DNA from: an uncultured Bacilli bacterium
Lineage (GTDB): Bacteria > Bacillota_I > Bacilli_A > RF39 > UBA660
Direction of reading: 5' to 3'
Length of the DNA: 64,000 nucleotides
NCBI GenBank assembly: GCA_934155645.1
Contig: CAKPHC010000007.1
Span: forward strand, 1-64,000
Position 1 is the first letter of the stretch. Every line of letters begins with the position of its first letter. Below are positions 43,467-52,783 of this stretch, one piece after another. The notes under the pieces were generated by a model. It had not been told where the DNA came from and ran no database searches. It saw only the letters and a program-made list of their open reading frames with translations. The position numbers were made by a program, and so were the translations under genes.

Positions 43467-44596
43467 TATTTACTCCTTAACATTAATCTATCTACGGTAT
43501 CAACAAATACTTTTAAGAACGTATCTATTTCTTCTTCTTTAGTAACATATGAAATACTGATACGAATACTTGTTTCTGCTAGTGCTTTACTGCCAGTTAA
43601 TGAGTATACAGCTTTAGAATAGCTATTACTACTAGCACATGCAGTTTGAGTTGATATATATATTTCTTTTTCTTCTAAAGCATGAAGCATAGTTTCTGGT
43701 TTTACTTCTAAAACACTTAAATTTAATATATATGGTAAACATTTATCATTGCTATTGATATGAATAGTTGAATATTTACCTAATTCATTTCTTAATTTAT
43801 TATTAAGCTTTTCTACATATTTATAATTGTCTTCTATATTTTGATATGCTAGACGCATTGCTTTAGATAATGATGCGATTAGCGCTACAGCTGGAGTACC
43901 ACTTCTATATATAGTAGTACTTTTTCCACCATGGATTAGTGGTATTAAGTTAATCTTTTCTTTCTTTATAAGACCACCAATTCCTTTTATACCAAATATT
44001 TTATGAGCTGAGAAACTTGCTAAATCAATATTTTCTAAATTTACTTTTTTCTTACCAATTATCTGGGTTAAATCAGAGTGAAAGAAACATTTTGGATAGT
44101 CTTTTAATATTTCACCAATTTCTTCAATTGGTTCAATTATTCCTATTTCACTATTTACTGCTGTTATAGAAACTAAAATAGTATCATCTCTTAATAGTTT
44201 TTTTAAATCATCTAAATCAACAACACCATTTTCATCTGTTTTTACAAAATCTACTTCAAATCCTAGAGTCTGTAAATAACTAAGTGGTCCATATATTGAT
44301 GAGTGTTCAAAATTAGTAGTTATTATATGTTTACCTCTATTTTGATATTGTAAGCATATACCTTTTATAACTGTATTGTTTGATTCACTTGCACCACTTG
44401 TATAAATAATCTCTTTTGGTTTTACTCCTAAGATATCGGCAATCTGTTTAGTAGCTGCATCTATTAAATCAGCTGATTTTCTTCCTAAAGTATGAAGTGA
44501 ATTAGGATTCCCAATAAATTCTTTAGATACTTTTACAAATGTATCTAGTACTTCACCATTAGTTGGAGTTGTAGCTGAATAGTCTAAATATATCAT
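43466..44596 (-). CDS. Cysteine desulfurase, NifS/IscS family
   Basis: About 376 residues from the ATG at 44596 with GAGGTGA upstream; the GTG nine bases earlier lies in the SD. The PLP-binding Lys is in SFSAHKIFGIKGIGG, and the active-site Cys in QTACASSN (near residue 325). HTLGRKSADLI and SEIGIIEPIEEI are typical. It delivers sulfur from cysteine for tRNA thiolation or iron-sulfur clusters; no IscU or ThiI is adjacent, so the acceptor is unknown. Confidence 0.93.
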   Translation of the reverse strand: MIYLDYSATTPTNGEVLDTFVKVSKEFIGNPNSLHTLGRKSADLIDAATKQIADILGVKPKEIIYTSGASESNNTVIKGICLQYQNRGKHIITTNFEHSSIYGPLSYLQTLGFEVDFVKTDENGVVDLDDLKKLLRDDTILVSITAVNSEIGIIEPIEEIGEILKDYPKCFFHSDLTQIIGKKKVNLENIDLASFSAHKIFGIKGIGGLIKKEKINLIPLIHGGKSTTIYRSGTPAVALIASLSKAMRLAYQNIEDNYKYVEKLNNKLRNELGKYSTIHINSNDKCLPYILNLSVLEVKPETMLHALEEKEIYISTQTACASSNSYSKAVYSLTGSKALAETSIRISISYVTKEEEIDTFLKVFVDTVDRLMLRSK

Positions 44597-44626
44597 TAAT
44601 ATCACCTCTTAAAATTATATCAAAAA

Positions 44627-44648
44627 AAAAGAGTAATGACTACCCTTT
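44627..44648 (-). terminator. Intrinsic terminator after rpe
   Basis: Minus-strand AAGGGTA-GTCA-TTACTCTT (one G-U pair) followed by nine T. It ends the rlmN-prpC-prkC-rsgA-rpe operon. Confidence 0.75.
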
Positions 44649-44654
44649 TACATT

Positions 44655-45281
44655 TTATTGACGTAATTTATATATCTGATATTGAAAATCATCACTTGAC
44701 GTAATATAACTACCACTTACTAAAATATCAGCACCTTTTAATTTTTTTGATACTTCATCATTTATTCCACCATCAACGCTTATTAAAATCTTTTTATTTT
44801 TTTCATCTAATAGTTTGCGTAATTTCTTTACTTTTGATATGGTATCTTCAATAAATGCTTGTCCACCTTTACCTGGATTAACAGACATAACAAGTATTAA
44901 ATCAATTCTATCTAAGTATGGAATTAATGCTTCAATATCTGTTTCTGGTTTTATTGCAAGGCCTTTTCTTATTCCATAAGCTTCGATTAAATCAAGAGAT
45001 TTATCAATGTTTTTTGTTTCAACATGAATTGTTATAAATTCCGTATTAAGTGATGCATAATTATCTATAAATTTAAGAGGTTTTTTTACCATTAAGTGTA
45101 CATCTAATCTTTTATTAGTATAAGCAGATATATCTTTTATCTTTTTAAATGGAAGTGACTTATTTCTTACAAAGTGTCCATCCATAACATCAACATGAAT
45201 AAAATCAGCATTTGTAATATTTAATTTTCTTAAATCTTCTTTAAAGTTTTTGCTAGATAAATACGAAACTGATATTTTCAT
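44655..45281 (-). CDS. rpe: Ribulose-phosphate 3-epimerase
   Basis: 208 residues, a TIM barrel with the family landmarks VDVMDGHFVRN, LDVHLMV, MSVNPGKGGQAF and ISVDGGI. It interconverts ribulose 5-phosphate and xylulose 5-phosphate. Last gene of the operon, 4 bases after rsgA, as in Bacillus subtilis. SD AGGTGA. Confidence 0.95.
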   Translation of the reverse strand: MKISVSYLSSKNFKEDLRKLNITNADFIHVDVMDGHFVRNKSLPFKKIKDISAYTNKRLDVHLMVKKPLKFIDNYASLNTEFITIHVETKNIDKSLDLIEAYGIRKGLAIKPETDIEALIPYLDRIDLILVMSVNPGKGGQAFIEDTISKVKKLRKLLDEKNKKILISVDGGINDEVSKKLKGADILVSGSYITSSDDFQYQIYKLRQ

Positions 45282-45285
45282 TTTA

Positions 45286-46113
45286 TCACCTACTACTTAT
45301 AAATTTTTTATAATCTTCATATCTTGATTCTAAGATATTACCTTTTTCTACTTCTTTCTTTATTCTACACTCTTTTTCTGTTAAATGCATACAGTCCTTA
45401 AATGGACAAGGATAGTTTTTAAATTCTATAAAACAGTTTCTGATATCCTCTTTTGTCATTTTGCTAAATTCAATAGCAGAAAAACCTGGGGTGTCTACTA
45501 TTTTACCTCCATAAAGTTCTAGTAATTGAACAAATCTAGTTGTATGTTTGCCTCTTCCTAAAGCTTTAGATATTTCTCCTGTTTCTAAGTTTAGTTTTTT
45601 ATCTAATTTATTGATTAAAGTACTTTTACCTGCTCCACTTTGACCAGTAAATACAGTTGTTTTACCTTTAAATAGTCTTTTTATACGGAATAGATTAGTA
45701 TTATATAAAACTTTGTATCCTAATTTCTTATAGTATTTAACATATTTTTTTATATCTTTTTTCTCTTCTTTAGTTAATAAATCATTTTTAGTTAAGCAGA
45801 TAATCGGTTTAATTTTATTAAATTCCATTACTACTAGTAATTTATCTAATAGATTAGGAGAAAAAAGAGGGTCTTTTAGACTTGTTACTATTAGACCCTG
45901 GTCTATATTACTTACTAATGGTCGTTCTAATTCATTATGTCTTGGTAATATTTCTAATATATAGTTGTTTTCTTTATCAAATTTAACAAAGTCACCAACC
46001 ATTGGACTTATATTATCATTTCTAAATTTACCTCTACTGTGGCACTCATAGATTTTACCATTACTATTTACAGTGTATAAGTTACTAATTATTTTTATTA
46101 TTTGTCCTTCCAT
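45286..46113 (-). CDS. rsgA: Ribosome small-subunit GTPase RsgA
   Basis: 275 residues: OB-like N-terminus (CHSRGKFRNDNISPMVGD), permuted GTPase with SLKDPLFSPNLLDKLLV, CLTKNDLL, P-loop GQSGAGKSTLIN and DTPGFSAIEF, then the zinc site CPFKDCMHLTEKEC. It checks late 30S maturation. Placed directly after the PASTA kinase gene. SD AGGGGGA. Confidence 0.96.
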   Translation of the reverse strand: MEGQIIKIISNLYTVNSNGKIYECHSRGKFRNDNISPMVGDFVKFDKENNYILEILPRHNELERPLVSNIDQGLIVTSLKDPLFSPNLLDKLLVVMEFNKIKPIICLTKNDLLTKEEKKDIKKYVKYYKKLGYKVLYNTNLFRIKRLFKGKTTVFTGQSGAGKSTLINKLDKKLNLETGEISKALGRGKHTTRFVQLLELYGGKIVDTPGFSAIEFSKMTKEDIRNCFIEFKNYPCPFKDCMHLTEKECRIKKEVEKGNILESRYEDYKKFISSR

Positions 46114-46128
46114 TAGTCCCCCTTATAA

Positions 46129-47901
46129 TTAGTTATTATCATCACTAGGTTTGCCATTATCACTAGGATTAATTTCTGGCGGTAATGTTATTTCTTTTGC
46201 TACTACTATTTTTAATGTTGCACCAGATACTACTTTACCAGTTCTAGATTGACTTATTATTTTTCCAGCTGGATATTGACTTGTTTCTTCATATTGAATA
46301 TTTAGTTTAATGTTATTTTTAGTACAGAATTCTTCAATATCACTAACAGACCACTCTTCATTAACGAAATCTGGATATTCTTCGTATACATCTGGAATAT
46401 ATAGTATGATTTCATCACCTTTTTTAAGTTCAGTACCCGCTTTTACACTTTGGTCAATTATAGCTTGTGGGTCTGTGTCATCAGTTAAAGTTACTGACTT
46501 TTTCTCAATTCTTACTTTTAATCCATGAACATTTTCAAGTAATGTTTGAATTTGAATATAGTTTTGTGTTGTATAATCTTCTACTACATAAGTTTCAGTA
46601 CCAATTGATTCATGTAATGTAACTGTACTTCCCTTTTTAATACTTCTTCCTATACCCGGGTCAGTTCTTGTAACTTCTCCAACATCATATTTATCACTAG
46701 CTTCTTTTACAGTTTCTACATTTACTTTGAAACCTTTTTCTTGTAATATTTCTTCAGCATCCGCTACTAATAGTCCTGCAACATCTGGTATTTTTATATT
46801 TGGAACTTTTGTCAAGGCAGGAATTATAAATATGATTAAGGCCATTGCTATTAAAATAATTAGGAAAATTCCCGAAAGAATCCATATTACAGCATTGAAT
46901 TTTTTCTCACCTTTAGTTGGAACTTCTTGGATAAAGTCTCCAGTGTCTTCTATTTCTTCTTCTTTATCTTTAGTTTTTTCTTTTTTCTCTTTTTTGATAG
47001 CAGGTATTACTCTTGTATCGTCAAGTTCATGTTCAGGATAAGGATAAACATAACGTTCTTGATTCATTACATCTGGATCTAATGCGCGTTTTAAATCATT
47101 ATGCATTTCTTTAACATCGTTATATCTATTCTTAGGATTTTTTGCTGTTGCTTTTAATATTATATTTTCAATACTTTGTGGCACACTTGGATTTTGTCTT
47201 CTAACACTAGGAAGAGGTTCTTTCATGTGTTTTAGGGCGATTTCTACAGCATTATCGCCTTTAAATGGTAATGTTCCTGTTAGTAATTCATAAAACAAAA
47301 TTCCCATTGAGTATATATCGCATTTGATAGTTGAACCTTTACCTGTTGCTTGTTCTGGTGGTAAGTAATGAACACTACCCATAACTGAATTAGTTTGTGT
47401 TAATTGGGTTGAATTTAGTGCCATAGCTATTCCAAAGTCAGTTATTTTTATCTTGCCATCATCTTGAATCATTATATTTTGAGGTTTTAAATCTCTATGA
47501 ATAATATAACTATCATGAGCATGTGCTATACCGTCAGTAAGTTGTAACATAATATCTACTGCTTCACTAACAGTTAAACGGCCATTTGCTCTTTTCTTTA
47601 GGTATTGTTTTAATGTCTTACCTTCTACATATTCCATTACTATATAATAATTTCCATTATCTTCACCAACATCATACATCTCTACAATATTAGGGTGTGA
47701 TAATGAAGAAGCTGATAAGGCCTCACGTTGAAAACGACGAATAAATTTTTCATCATTTGCTAAATCGCCTCTTAATATTTTTATAGCAACACGTCTATCT
47801 AAAATAACATCTCTTGCTAGATAAACATTCGCCATACCACCTTCACCGATACTTTTAATTATTTCGTATCTATCATTAATTTTTTGCCCCTTTGTTATCA
47901 A
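46129..47901 (-). CDS. prkC: PASTA-domain serine/threonine kinase
   Basis: 590 residues. The cytoplasmic kinase domain (1 to about 270) has IGEGGMANVYLARD, IHRDLKPQNIM and KITDFGIAMAL. One transmembrane helix (about 345-367) and three PASTA repeats outside (about 370-575, such as IPDVAGLLVADAEEILQEKG) follow. It senses muropeptides or lipid II and controls wall growth or germination in relatives. The start is TTG at 47901 with GGTGA upstream. It is partner to the PP2C gene before it. Confidence 0.96.
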   Translation of the reverse strand: MITKGQKINDRYEIIKSIGEGGMANVYLARDVILDRRVAIKILRGDLANDEKFIRRFQREALSASSLSHPNIVEMYDVGEDNGNYYIVMEYVEGKTLKQYLKKRANGRLTVSEAVDIMLQLTDGIAHAHDSYIIHRDLKPQNIMIQDDGKIKITDFGIAMALNSTQLTQTNSVMGSVHYLPPEQATGKGSTIKCDIYSMGILFYELLTGTLPFKGDNAVEIALKHMKEPLPSVRRQNPSVPQSIENIILKATAKNPKNRYNDVKEMHNDLKRALDPDVMNQERYVYPYPEHELDDTRVIPAIKKEKKEKTKDKEEEIEDTGDFIQEVPTKGEKKFNAVIWILSGIFLIILIAMALIIFIIPALTKVPNIKIPDVAGLLVADAEEILQEKGFKVNVETVKEASDKYDVGEVTRTDPGIGRSIKKGSTVTLHESIGTETYVVEDYTTQNYIQIQTLLENVHGLKVRIEKKSVTLTDDTDPQAIIDQSVKAGTELKKGDEIILYIPDVYEEYPDFVNEEWSVSDIEEFCTKNNIKLNIQYEETSQYPAGKIISQSRTGKVVSGATLKIVVAKEITLPPEINPSDNGKPSDDNN

Positions 47902-47903
47902 TA

Positions 47904-48644
47904 TTATTCACCACTTTCCTCTAGACTTAAGTAAGCTACTGATATATTGTCCGTTCCCCCTCGGTTATTACTTTTTCTAATTAATTTAATTACTTTATCT
48001 TCTATATCTAAATCACTTAATAATACTTTTTCTATTTGTTCTTGGTCTAACATATTTGTTAATCCATCACTACATAGTAAAATTGACGAAATATCTAAAT
48101 CACAATCAAATACATCTATGTCAATTGGGTCATTTGCTCCTAAAGCTTTCATTAAGACATTTTTCTTTGGATGGTCTTTTGCTTCTTCTTCAGTTAGTTC
48201 TCCTGCTTTTAATAGTAAATTTACTAAAGTATGGTCATATGTAACTTTATGTAAGTGACTATCTTTAATAACAAAACCAGAAGAATCTCCTATGTTACCA
48301 AATAAAATATAGTTTTTGGTTACTATGGCTACTACTAGAGTTGAACCCATACCACGTGATTCTGGATGGTCTTTTACATAACTAAATATTAATTCATTAA
48401 TATCTAATACACTATCACGTAACCAGTTGACTGCTTTTACTTTTTCCATATTAGAAAATGTTTCATTAAAGCTTTTCCCTAAATAACTAATAGCGATGCT
48501 TGAAGCAACTTCACCGGCTGAGTGTCCACCCATACCATCAGCTACAGCCATTAAATAATCTCCATCTTTATTTTTAACTATAATAACGCTGTCTTCATTA
48601 TGAGTTCTTACTTTACCAGCATCAGTTAAATAAAACGATTTCAT
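47904..48644 (-). CDS. prpC: PP2C-family protein phosphatase
   Basis: 246 residues with all PP2C metal motifs: LTDAGKVRTHNEDS, VADGMGGHSAGEVAS, FGNIGDSSGF, LCSDGLTNML and GGTDNISVAYL. It reverses phosphorylation by the neighbouring PASTA kinase. The ATG overlaps the rlmN stop region by four bases. SD AAGGAGGA. Confidence 0.95.
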   Translation of the reverse strand: MKSFYLTDAGKVRTHNEDSVIIVKNKDGDYLMAVADGMGGHSAGEVASSIAISYLGKSFNETFSNMEKVKAVNWLRDSVLDINELIFSYVKDHPESRGMGSTLVVAIVTKNYILFGNIGDSSGFVIKDSHLHKVTYDHTLVNLLLKAGELTEEEAKDHPKKNVLMKALGANDPIDIDVFDCDLDISSILLCSDGLTNMLDQEQIEKVLLSDLDIEDKVIKLIRKSNNRGGTDNISVAYLSLEESGE

Positions 48645-49663
48645 AAATCCTCCTTCTTAGATCTAAGTTGTCCACATGCAGCACTTATTTTACTGCCAAA
48701 TTCTCTTCTTATTGTAACCCCTATATTTCTTTTCTTTATTATATCATAAAATTCCAAAATAGTATCTTTTTTACTTCTTTTAAATTCAATGTTATTAGTT
48801 TCATTATAGGGAATTAAATTGACATAACAATTCATTCCTTTTAGTAGTTCACATAGATTAATTGCATCTTCTTTAGTATCGTTTACACCTTTTAACATTA
48901 TATATTCAAAAGTTACTCTCCTGTTGGTCTTAGCAATATACTTCTTTACAGCATCTATTAATACTTCAATTGGATAGGCTTTGTTAATTGGCATTATTAA
49001 ATTTCTTTTTTCATTAGTAGGTGCATGAAGTGATATAGCTAAGTTAACTTGATATGGAAGAGATGCAAATTCTTGTATTTTAGGTACAAGTCCACAAGTT
49101 GATACAGTTATGTGACGAGAGCCTATTTGTAGTCCTTTTGCATGATTAACTATTTCGATAAACTTTACAATATTATCGTAGTTATCAAAAGGTTCACCTA
49201 TTCCCATTATAACAATGTGACTAATTCTATCATTTATTTCTTTTTCTATTTGTAATACTTGTAAAACCATTTCACTGGCTTCTAGATTTCGTACTTTTTT
49301 TAATCTACCACTTTCACAGAATTTACAACCCATGTTACATCCTACTTGGCTAGATATGCATAAGCTTTTTCCATAATCATGCATCATTAATACTGCTTCA
49401 ATTAGGTTGCCATCTTTAAGTTCAAATAAATATTTATTTACTTCAACATCTTTCTCGGTTTTTTTAATAGTTAATTCATCAATACAAAAATCTTCTTTTA
49501 GTTTTTCTATAACTTCTTTCTTCAGATTACTCATATCATCAAAGCTAGTAACTCTTTTTTTGTATAACCATTCGTATACTTGAGAGGCTTTGAATTTTTT
49601 TTCGTTTATTGATACAAAATATTCTTCTAAGTCATTGAAACTCTTATTATATATACTTTCCAT
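48641..49663 (-). CDS. rlmN: 23S rRNA (adenine2503-C2)-methyltransferase RlmN
   Basis: About 340 residues from the ATG at 49663; an ATG at 49678 sits in the likely SD GGATGTGA. Radical SAM motif CNMGCKFCESG (near residue 105), IGEPFDNYDN and the catalytic Cys in ISAACGQLRS. It also methylates some tRNAs in relatives. First gene of the operon; a TATAAT box lies about 30 bases upstream. Confidence 0.96.
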   Translation of the reverse strand: MESIYNKSFNDLEEYFVSINEKKFKASQVYEWLYKKRVTSFDDMSNLKKEVIEKLKEDFCIDELTIKKTEKDVEVNKYLFELKDGNLIEAVLMMHDYGKSLCISSQVGCNMGCKFCESGRLKKVRNLEASEMVLQVLQIEKEINDRISHIVIMGIGEPFDNYDNIVKFIEIVNHAKGLQIGSRHITVSTCGLVPKIQEFASLPYQVNLAISLHAPTNEKRNLIMPINKAYPIEVLIDAVKKYIAKTNRRVTFEYIMLKGVNDTKEDAINLCELLKGMNCYVNLIPYNETNNIEFKRSKKDTILEFYDIIKKRNIGVTIRREFGSKISAACGQLRSKKEDL

Positions 49664-49694
49664 TATATTCACATCCAAGAAAATTATATCATAG

Positions 49695-49737
49695 CGTAAA
49701 AAAAATATATATGAATTTTACACATATACATTTTTTT
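49695..49737 (-). terminator. Intrinsic terminator after P-type ATPase
   Basis: Minus-strand AATGTATATG, loop, CATATATATT, then eight T. Confidence 0.65.
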
Positions 49738-49748
49738 TACAACGTTTT

Positions 49749-51581
49749 TTACAATTTTTTCCCTTTATAGAATATTCTAGTGGCATTTAATACCGTTATT
49801 ACGGTTACACCAATATCTGCGAATACTGCCATAATGATTGATGATAAGCCAAATGCTCCTAGAGCTAGAACTACAAATTTGATTATTAGAGCAAAAATAA
49901 TATTTTCCCAAACTATTTTGTTTGTGTAATTGCTGATTTTAATGGCTTTAGTTATATTTAATAGGTTATCGTTCATTACTACAATATCACTTGCTTCAAT
50001 TGCGGCATCACTTCCGATACTACCCATTGATATTCCAAGGTCAGAGTTTAATAACACAATAGCGTCATTAATTCCATCACCAACAAAGCATACTTTACTA
50101 TCACATCTTAATTCATTAACTACATCTTTCTTATCAATTGGTTTTAATCCAGATTTATACTGACTAATATTAAGAGTATTACAAACGTCTTTAACGATTG
50201 ATTCATTATCTCCAGATAAAACAACTATATTATTTTTATTTAAATCTTTCATTTGTTTAAAGAATTCTTTTGCTTCCGCTTTAATAACATCACCAATTAT
50301 AATATTTCCTATATATTTATTGTTTTTTACTACATATACGATAGAACCAACATCATTACACTCTTCTACTTTAACTTTATTCTTTTTTAAATAATTGTAG
50401 TTACCAATTAAGACATCATCATTATCAATTTTTACTTTAATACCACCGTCTTGTTCTTTAAAATCAGTTATCTTTTTATTATCAATTTTTTTATTGTAAT
50501 AAGTTTTAATAGAGTTTGCAATTGGATGATTAGAATGATATTCACTATATGCTGCTAGTTTAATTAATTCTTCTTTAGTTCCTTCTTTAACATTTATCTT
50601 TTTAACTTCAAAGTTTCCTTCGGTAATAGTACCTGTCTTATCAAAAACAAAAGTATCTATTTTTGCTAGTTGTTCTAAGTCACTACTACTTTTAATTAAA
50701 ACTCCATGACGTGACGCTAGACCTATTCCACAGAAGTATCCTAAAGGTACTGATAATATTAAGGCACATGGACATGATGCCACTAAAAAGATTAGTGCTC
50801 GATAAAGCCAAGTATTTAATTCTCCATTAAAGAATATTACTGGAACCAAGAAGATTAAAAGTGATGATATTACTACAAATGGTGTATATTTACTAGCAAA
50901 TTTATTAATAAATTTTTGAGTTCTAGATTTTTTTACATCTGACTCTTCGATAACTTTTAATATTCTTGAAGCGGTTGACTCTTTAAATAAAGTTGTAACT
51001 TTTACTTCTATAATTCCATTTAAATTTATATAACCGGAATAAACTTCTTTATCTTTTGATACATCTCTTGGAATAGACTCTCCTGTAATACTAGAAGTAT
51101 CAACACTACTGTTTCCTTTTACAACTATTCCATCTATTGGTACTCTTTCTCCTGGTCTTACTATTATGGTGTCACCAATATTTAAATTTTCTGGTTTTAT
51201 TACTTCTTCTTTACCATCTTTTAATATTGTTGCTTTGTCACTTCTTAAATCAACTAAGTTTTTAATTGAATCTTTTGATTTATCTATTCCTAAGTCATTA
51301 ATATATTCACCTATCTCATAGAAAAGCATAACAGCAACACCTTCTTTATATTCTTTAATAAAGAAAGCACCTATTGTTGCTAGAGTCATTAAAAAATTTT
51401 CTTCGAAAATTTCACCTTTTTTAAAGTTTTCGATAACTCTTATAAATGTTTCATATCCAATTATGATATATGTAATTATTAATACTATTAAAGATAGTTT
51501 TTCATCTAGAAAGAAACTAATTATATATAGTATTAAGCTGATAATTATGCGAATTAAATCTTTATTAATAAATTTAAGCAT
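49749..51581 (-). CDS. Heavy-metal P1B-type ATPase
   Basis: 610 residues. N-terminal helices are followed by TGES (VDTSSITGESIP), CPC in the metal-transport helix (VASCPCALILSVP), phosphorylation site FDKTGTITEG, HP locus YHSNHPIANS and GDGINDAIVL. There is no N-terminal HMA metal-binding domain. CPC plus the adjacent ArsR/CadC regulator suggests export of Zn, Cd or Pb. It overlaps the regulator gene by 8 bases. SD GGAGGAG. Confidence 0.93.
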   Translation of the reverse strand: MLKFINKDLIRIIISLILYIISFFLDEKLSLIVLIITYIIIGYETFIRVIENFKKGEIFEENFLMTLATIGAFFIKEYKEGVAVMLFYEIGEYINDLGIDKSKDSIKNLVDLRSDKATILKDGKEEVIKPENLNIGDTIIVRPGERVPIDGIVVKGNSSVDTSSITGESIPRDVSKDKEVYSGYINLNGIIEVKVTTLFKESTASRILKVIEESDVKKSRTQKFINKFASKYTPFVVISSLLIFLVPVIFFNGELNTWLYRALIFLVASCPCALILSVPLGYFCGIGLASRHGVLIKSSSDLEQLAKIDTFVFDKTGTITEGNFEVKKINVKEGTKEELIKLAAYSEYHSNHPIANSIKTYYNKKIDNKKITDFKEQDGGIKVKIDNDDVLIGNYNYLKKNKVKVEECNDVGSIVYVVKNNKYIGNIIIGDVIKAEAKEFFKQMKDLNKNNIVVLSGDNESIVKDVCNTLNISQYKSGLKPIDKKDVVNELRCDSKVCFVGDGINDAIVLLNSDLGISMGSIGSDAAIEASDIVVMNDNLLNITKAIKISNYTNKIVWENIIFALIIKFVVLALGAFGLSSIIMAVFADIGVTVITVLNATRIFYKGKKL

Positions 51582-51939
51582 TTTTCTCCTCCATTATATG
51601 TTCTATTCCAATATTTAGTATTACTTCTACGTGACTATCACCTAATGAGTAATACACTTCTTTTCCTTCTTTTCTAGTTTTAACCAAATCCATATCTCTT
51701 AATACTTTTAATTGATGACTTATTGCTGAATGAGTCATATTAAGTAAATTGGATATATCGCATACACAAAGTTCCTTGTTTAAAAGTGATAAAAGTATCC
51801 TTACTCTTGTATCATCTCCAAAAACTTTGAATAATAAAGATAATTTTGAAGAATAGTAATTATCTATCATGTTTTCTCTTACAAATTCAATGTTATCATT
51901 ATGAATTTTTTCTTCTTGGCACTCTACTTGATTTTCCAT
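51574..51939 (-). CDS. ArsR/SmtB-family metal sensor (CadC-like)
   Basis: 121 residues with a winged helix (KELCVCDISNLLNMTHSAISHQLKVLRD) and an N-terminal CQEEKIHND stretch. The ELCVCD pair in the alpha-3 region is the CadC/ArsR-type metal site, joined by an N-terminal Cys. The C-terminal DSHVEVILNIGIEH resembles the alpha-5 site for Zn. It probably represses the P-type ATPase operon that it heads. SD GAGGAGGA. Confidence 0.9.
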   Translation of the reverse strand: MENQVECQEEKIHNDNIEFVRENMIDNYYSSKLSLLFKVFGDDTRVRILLSLLNKELCVCDISNLLNMTHSAISHQLKVLRDMDLVKTRKEGKEVYYSLGDSHVEVILNIGIEHIMEEKNA

Positions 51940-51989
51940 GTATCCTCCTCATATGAATAACTGTTCATATATTATATTATACGCTATCA

Positions 51990-52020
51990 ATAAAAAAATA
52001 CAATACCAAAAAGATATTGT
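51990..52020 (-). terminator. Intrinsic terminator after RNHCP gene
   Basis: Minus-strand AATACAATATC-TTTTT-GGTATTGTATT followed by T's. Confidence 0.75.
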
Positions 52021-52053
52021 ATTATTAAATATTTCCTATTTACGTAAATATTG

Positions 52054-52371
52054 TTAGAAAGGATTAGCCATTATCTTAATAACTAAATCCATATTATCAT
52101 CATGAGCCATAATGTTTCGCTTTATTGCACCACATTTATTACATTTATAAACGATTTTATATTTTCCCTTTTTAGCATTTTCTACTCCTATTGGTTCTAG
52201 AATACCATGACAAGGCGATAATCTGTCACCTGGGTTAATATCTAAGTGCTTTGATGATAAGCAATAAGGACAATGGTCCCTTGCTGTATAACCTAATGGT
52301 TCTATTTTTTTACCACATACTTCACATAAAAAACTTTCGTCAATCATTTTAAATCTTTTCTGTTGTTCCAT
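52054..52371 (-). CDS. RNHCP-domain zinc protein
   Basis: About 105 residues from the ATG at 52371 (GGAG nine bases upstream). CEVCGKKIEPLG and HCPYCLSSKHLD give four Cys, followed by CHGILEP and KCNKCGAIKRN. The middle YTARDHCPYC matches the RNHCP family (usually RNHCP at that site), which is small, conserved and of unknown function. Zinc binding is likely. Confidence 0.85.
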   Translation of the reverse strand: MEQQKRFKMIDESFLCEVCGKKIEPLGYTARDHCPYCLSSKHLDINPGDRLSPCHGILEPIGVENAKKGKYKIVYKCNKCGAIKRNIMAHDDNMDLVIKIMANPF

Positions 52372-52442
52372 AATTACTAACTCCATAATTCATACTTCTA
52401 GTATATAACATATTTTCTTCTCTTCCAACAGTTTTTAAATAG

Positions 52443-52465
52443 AAAAAAAAGACTTATAGTCTTCT
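52443..52465 (-). terminator. Intrinsic terminator after small hypothetical gene
   Basis: Minus-strand AGACTATAAGTCT followed by eight T. The stem is short. Confidence 0.65.
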
Positions 52466-52676
52466 ACATTTCAATGTGACACATTGGTTTTATACATTCA
52501 TTAACTGTTCGATATTGTACATAAGCAAGTTCTAAATCAACGCATTCATTTTTCAGATACTTTTTTCTTCCAACAGCGTAATAAGATGCATCTGGTCTTA
52601 ATAAATTTTCATGTGTTGAAAAATGCACTATATTAACTTTATTTGCCGTATTTGTGAAAATATTTGAATTGTTCAT
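52464..52676 (-). CDS. Small hypothetical protein downstream of Agr-like pair
   Basis: About 70 residues from the ATG at 52676 (GGAGGTA upstream). No signal, no membrane helix; three Cys (KNECVDLE, NECIKPMCHIEM) near the C-terminus, with His. Not recognised. It lies 107 bases after the histidine kinase stop and has its own strong ribosome site and terminator, so it is probably real and may belong to the same regulon. Confidence 0.6.
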   Translation of the reverse strand: MNNSNIFTNTANKVNIVHFSTHENLLRPDASYYAVGRKKYLKNECVDLELAYVQYRTVNECIKPMCHIEM

Positions 52677-52783
52677 TATTACCTCCACTTTCTATTATTA
52701 CAAGTTCCTCTTCCTTGCTTCTATATATTAACAAATAAAGTCGATGATTGTATCTTTTTGTGCTAAAGTGTCTGTTTTTTTAC

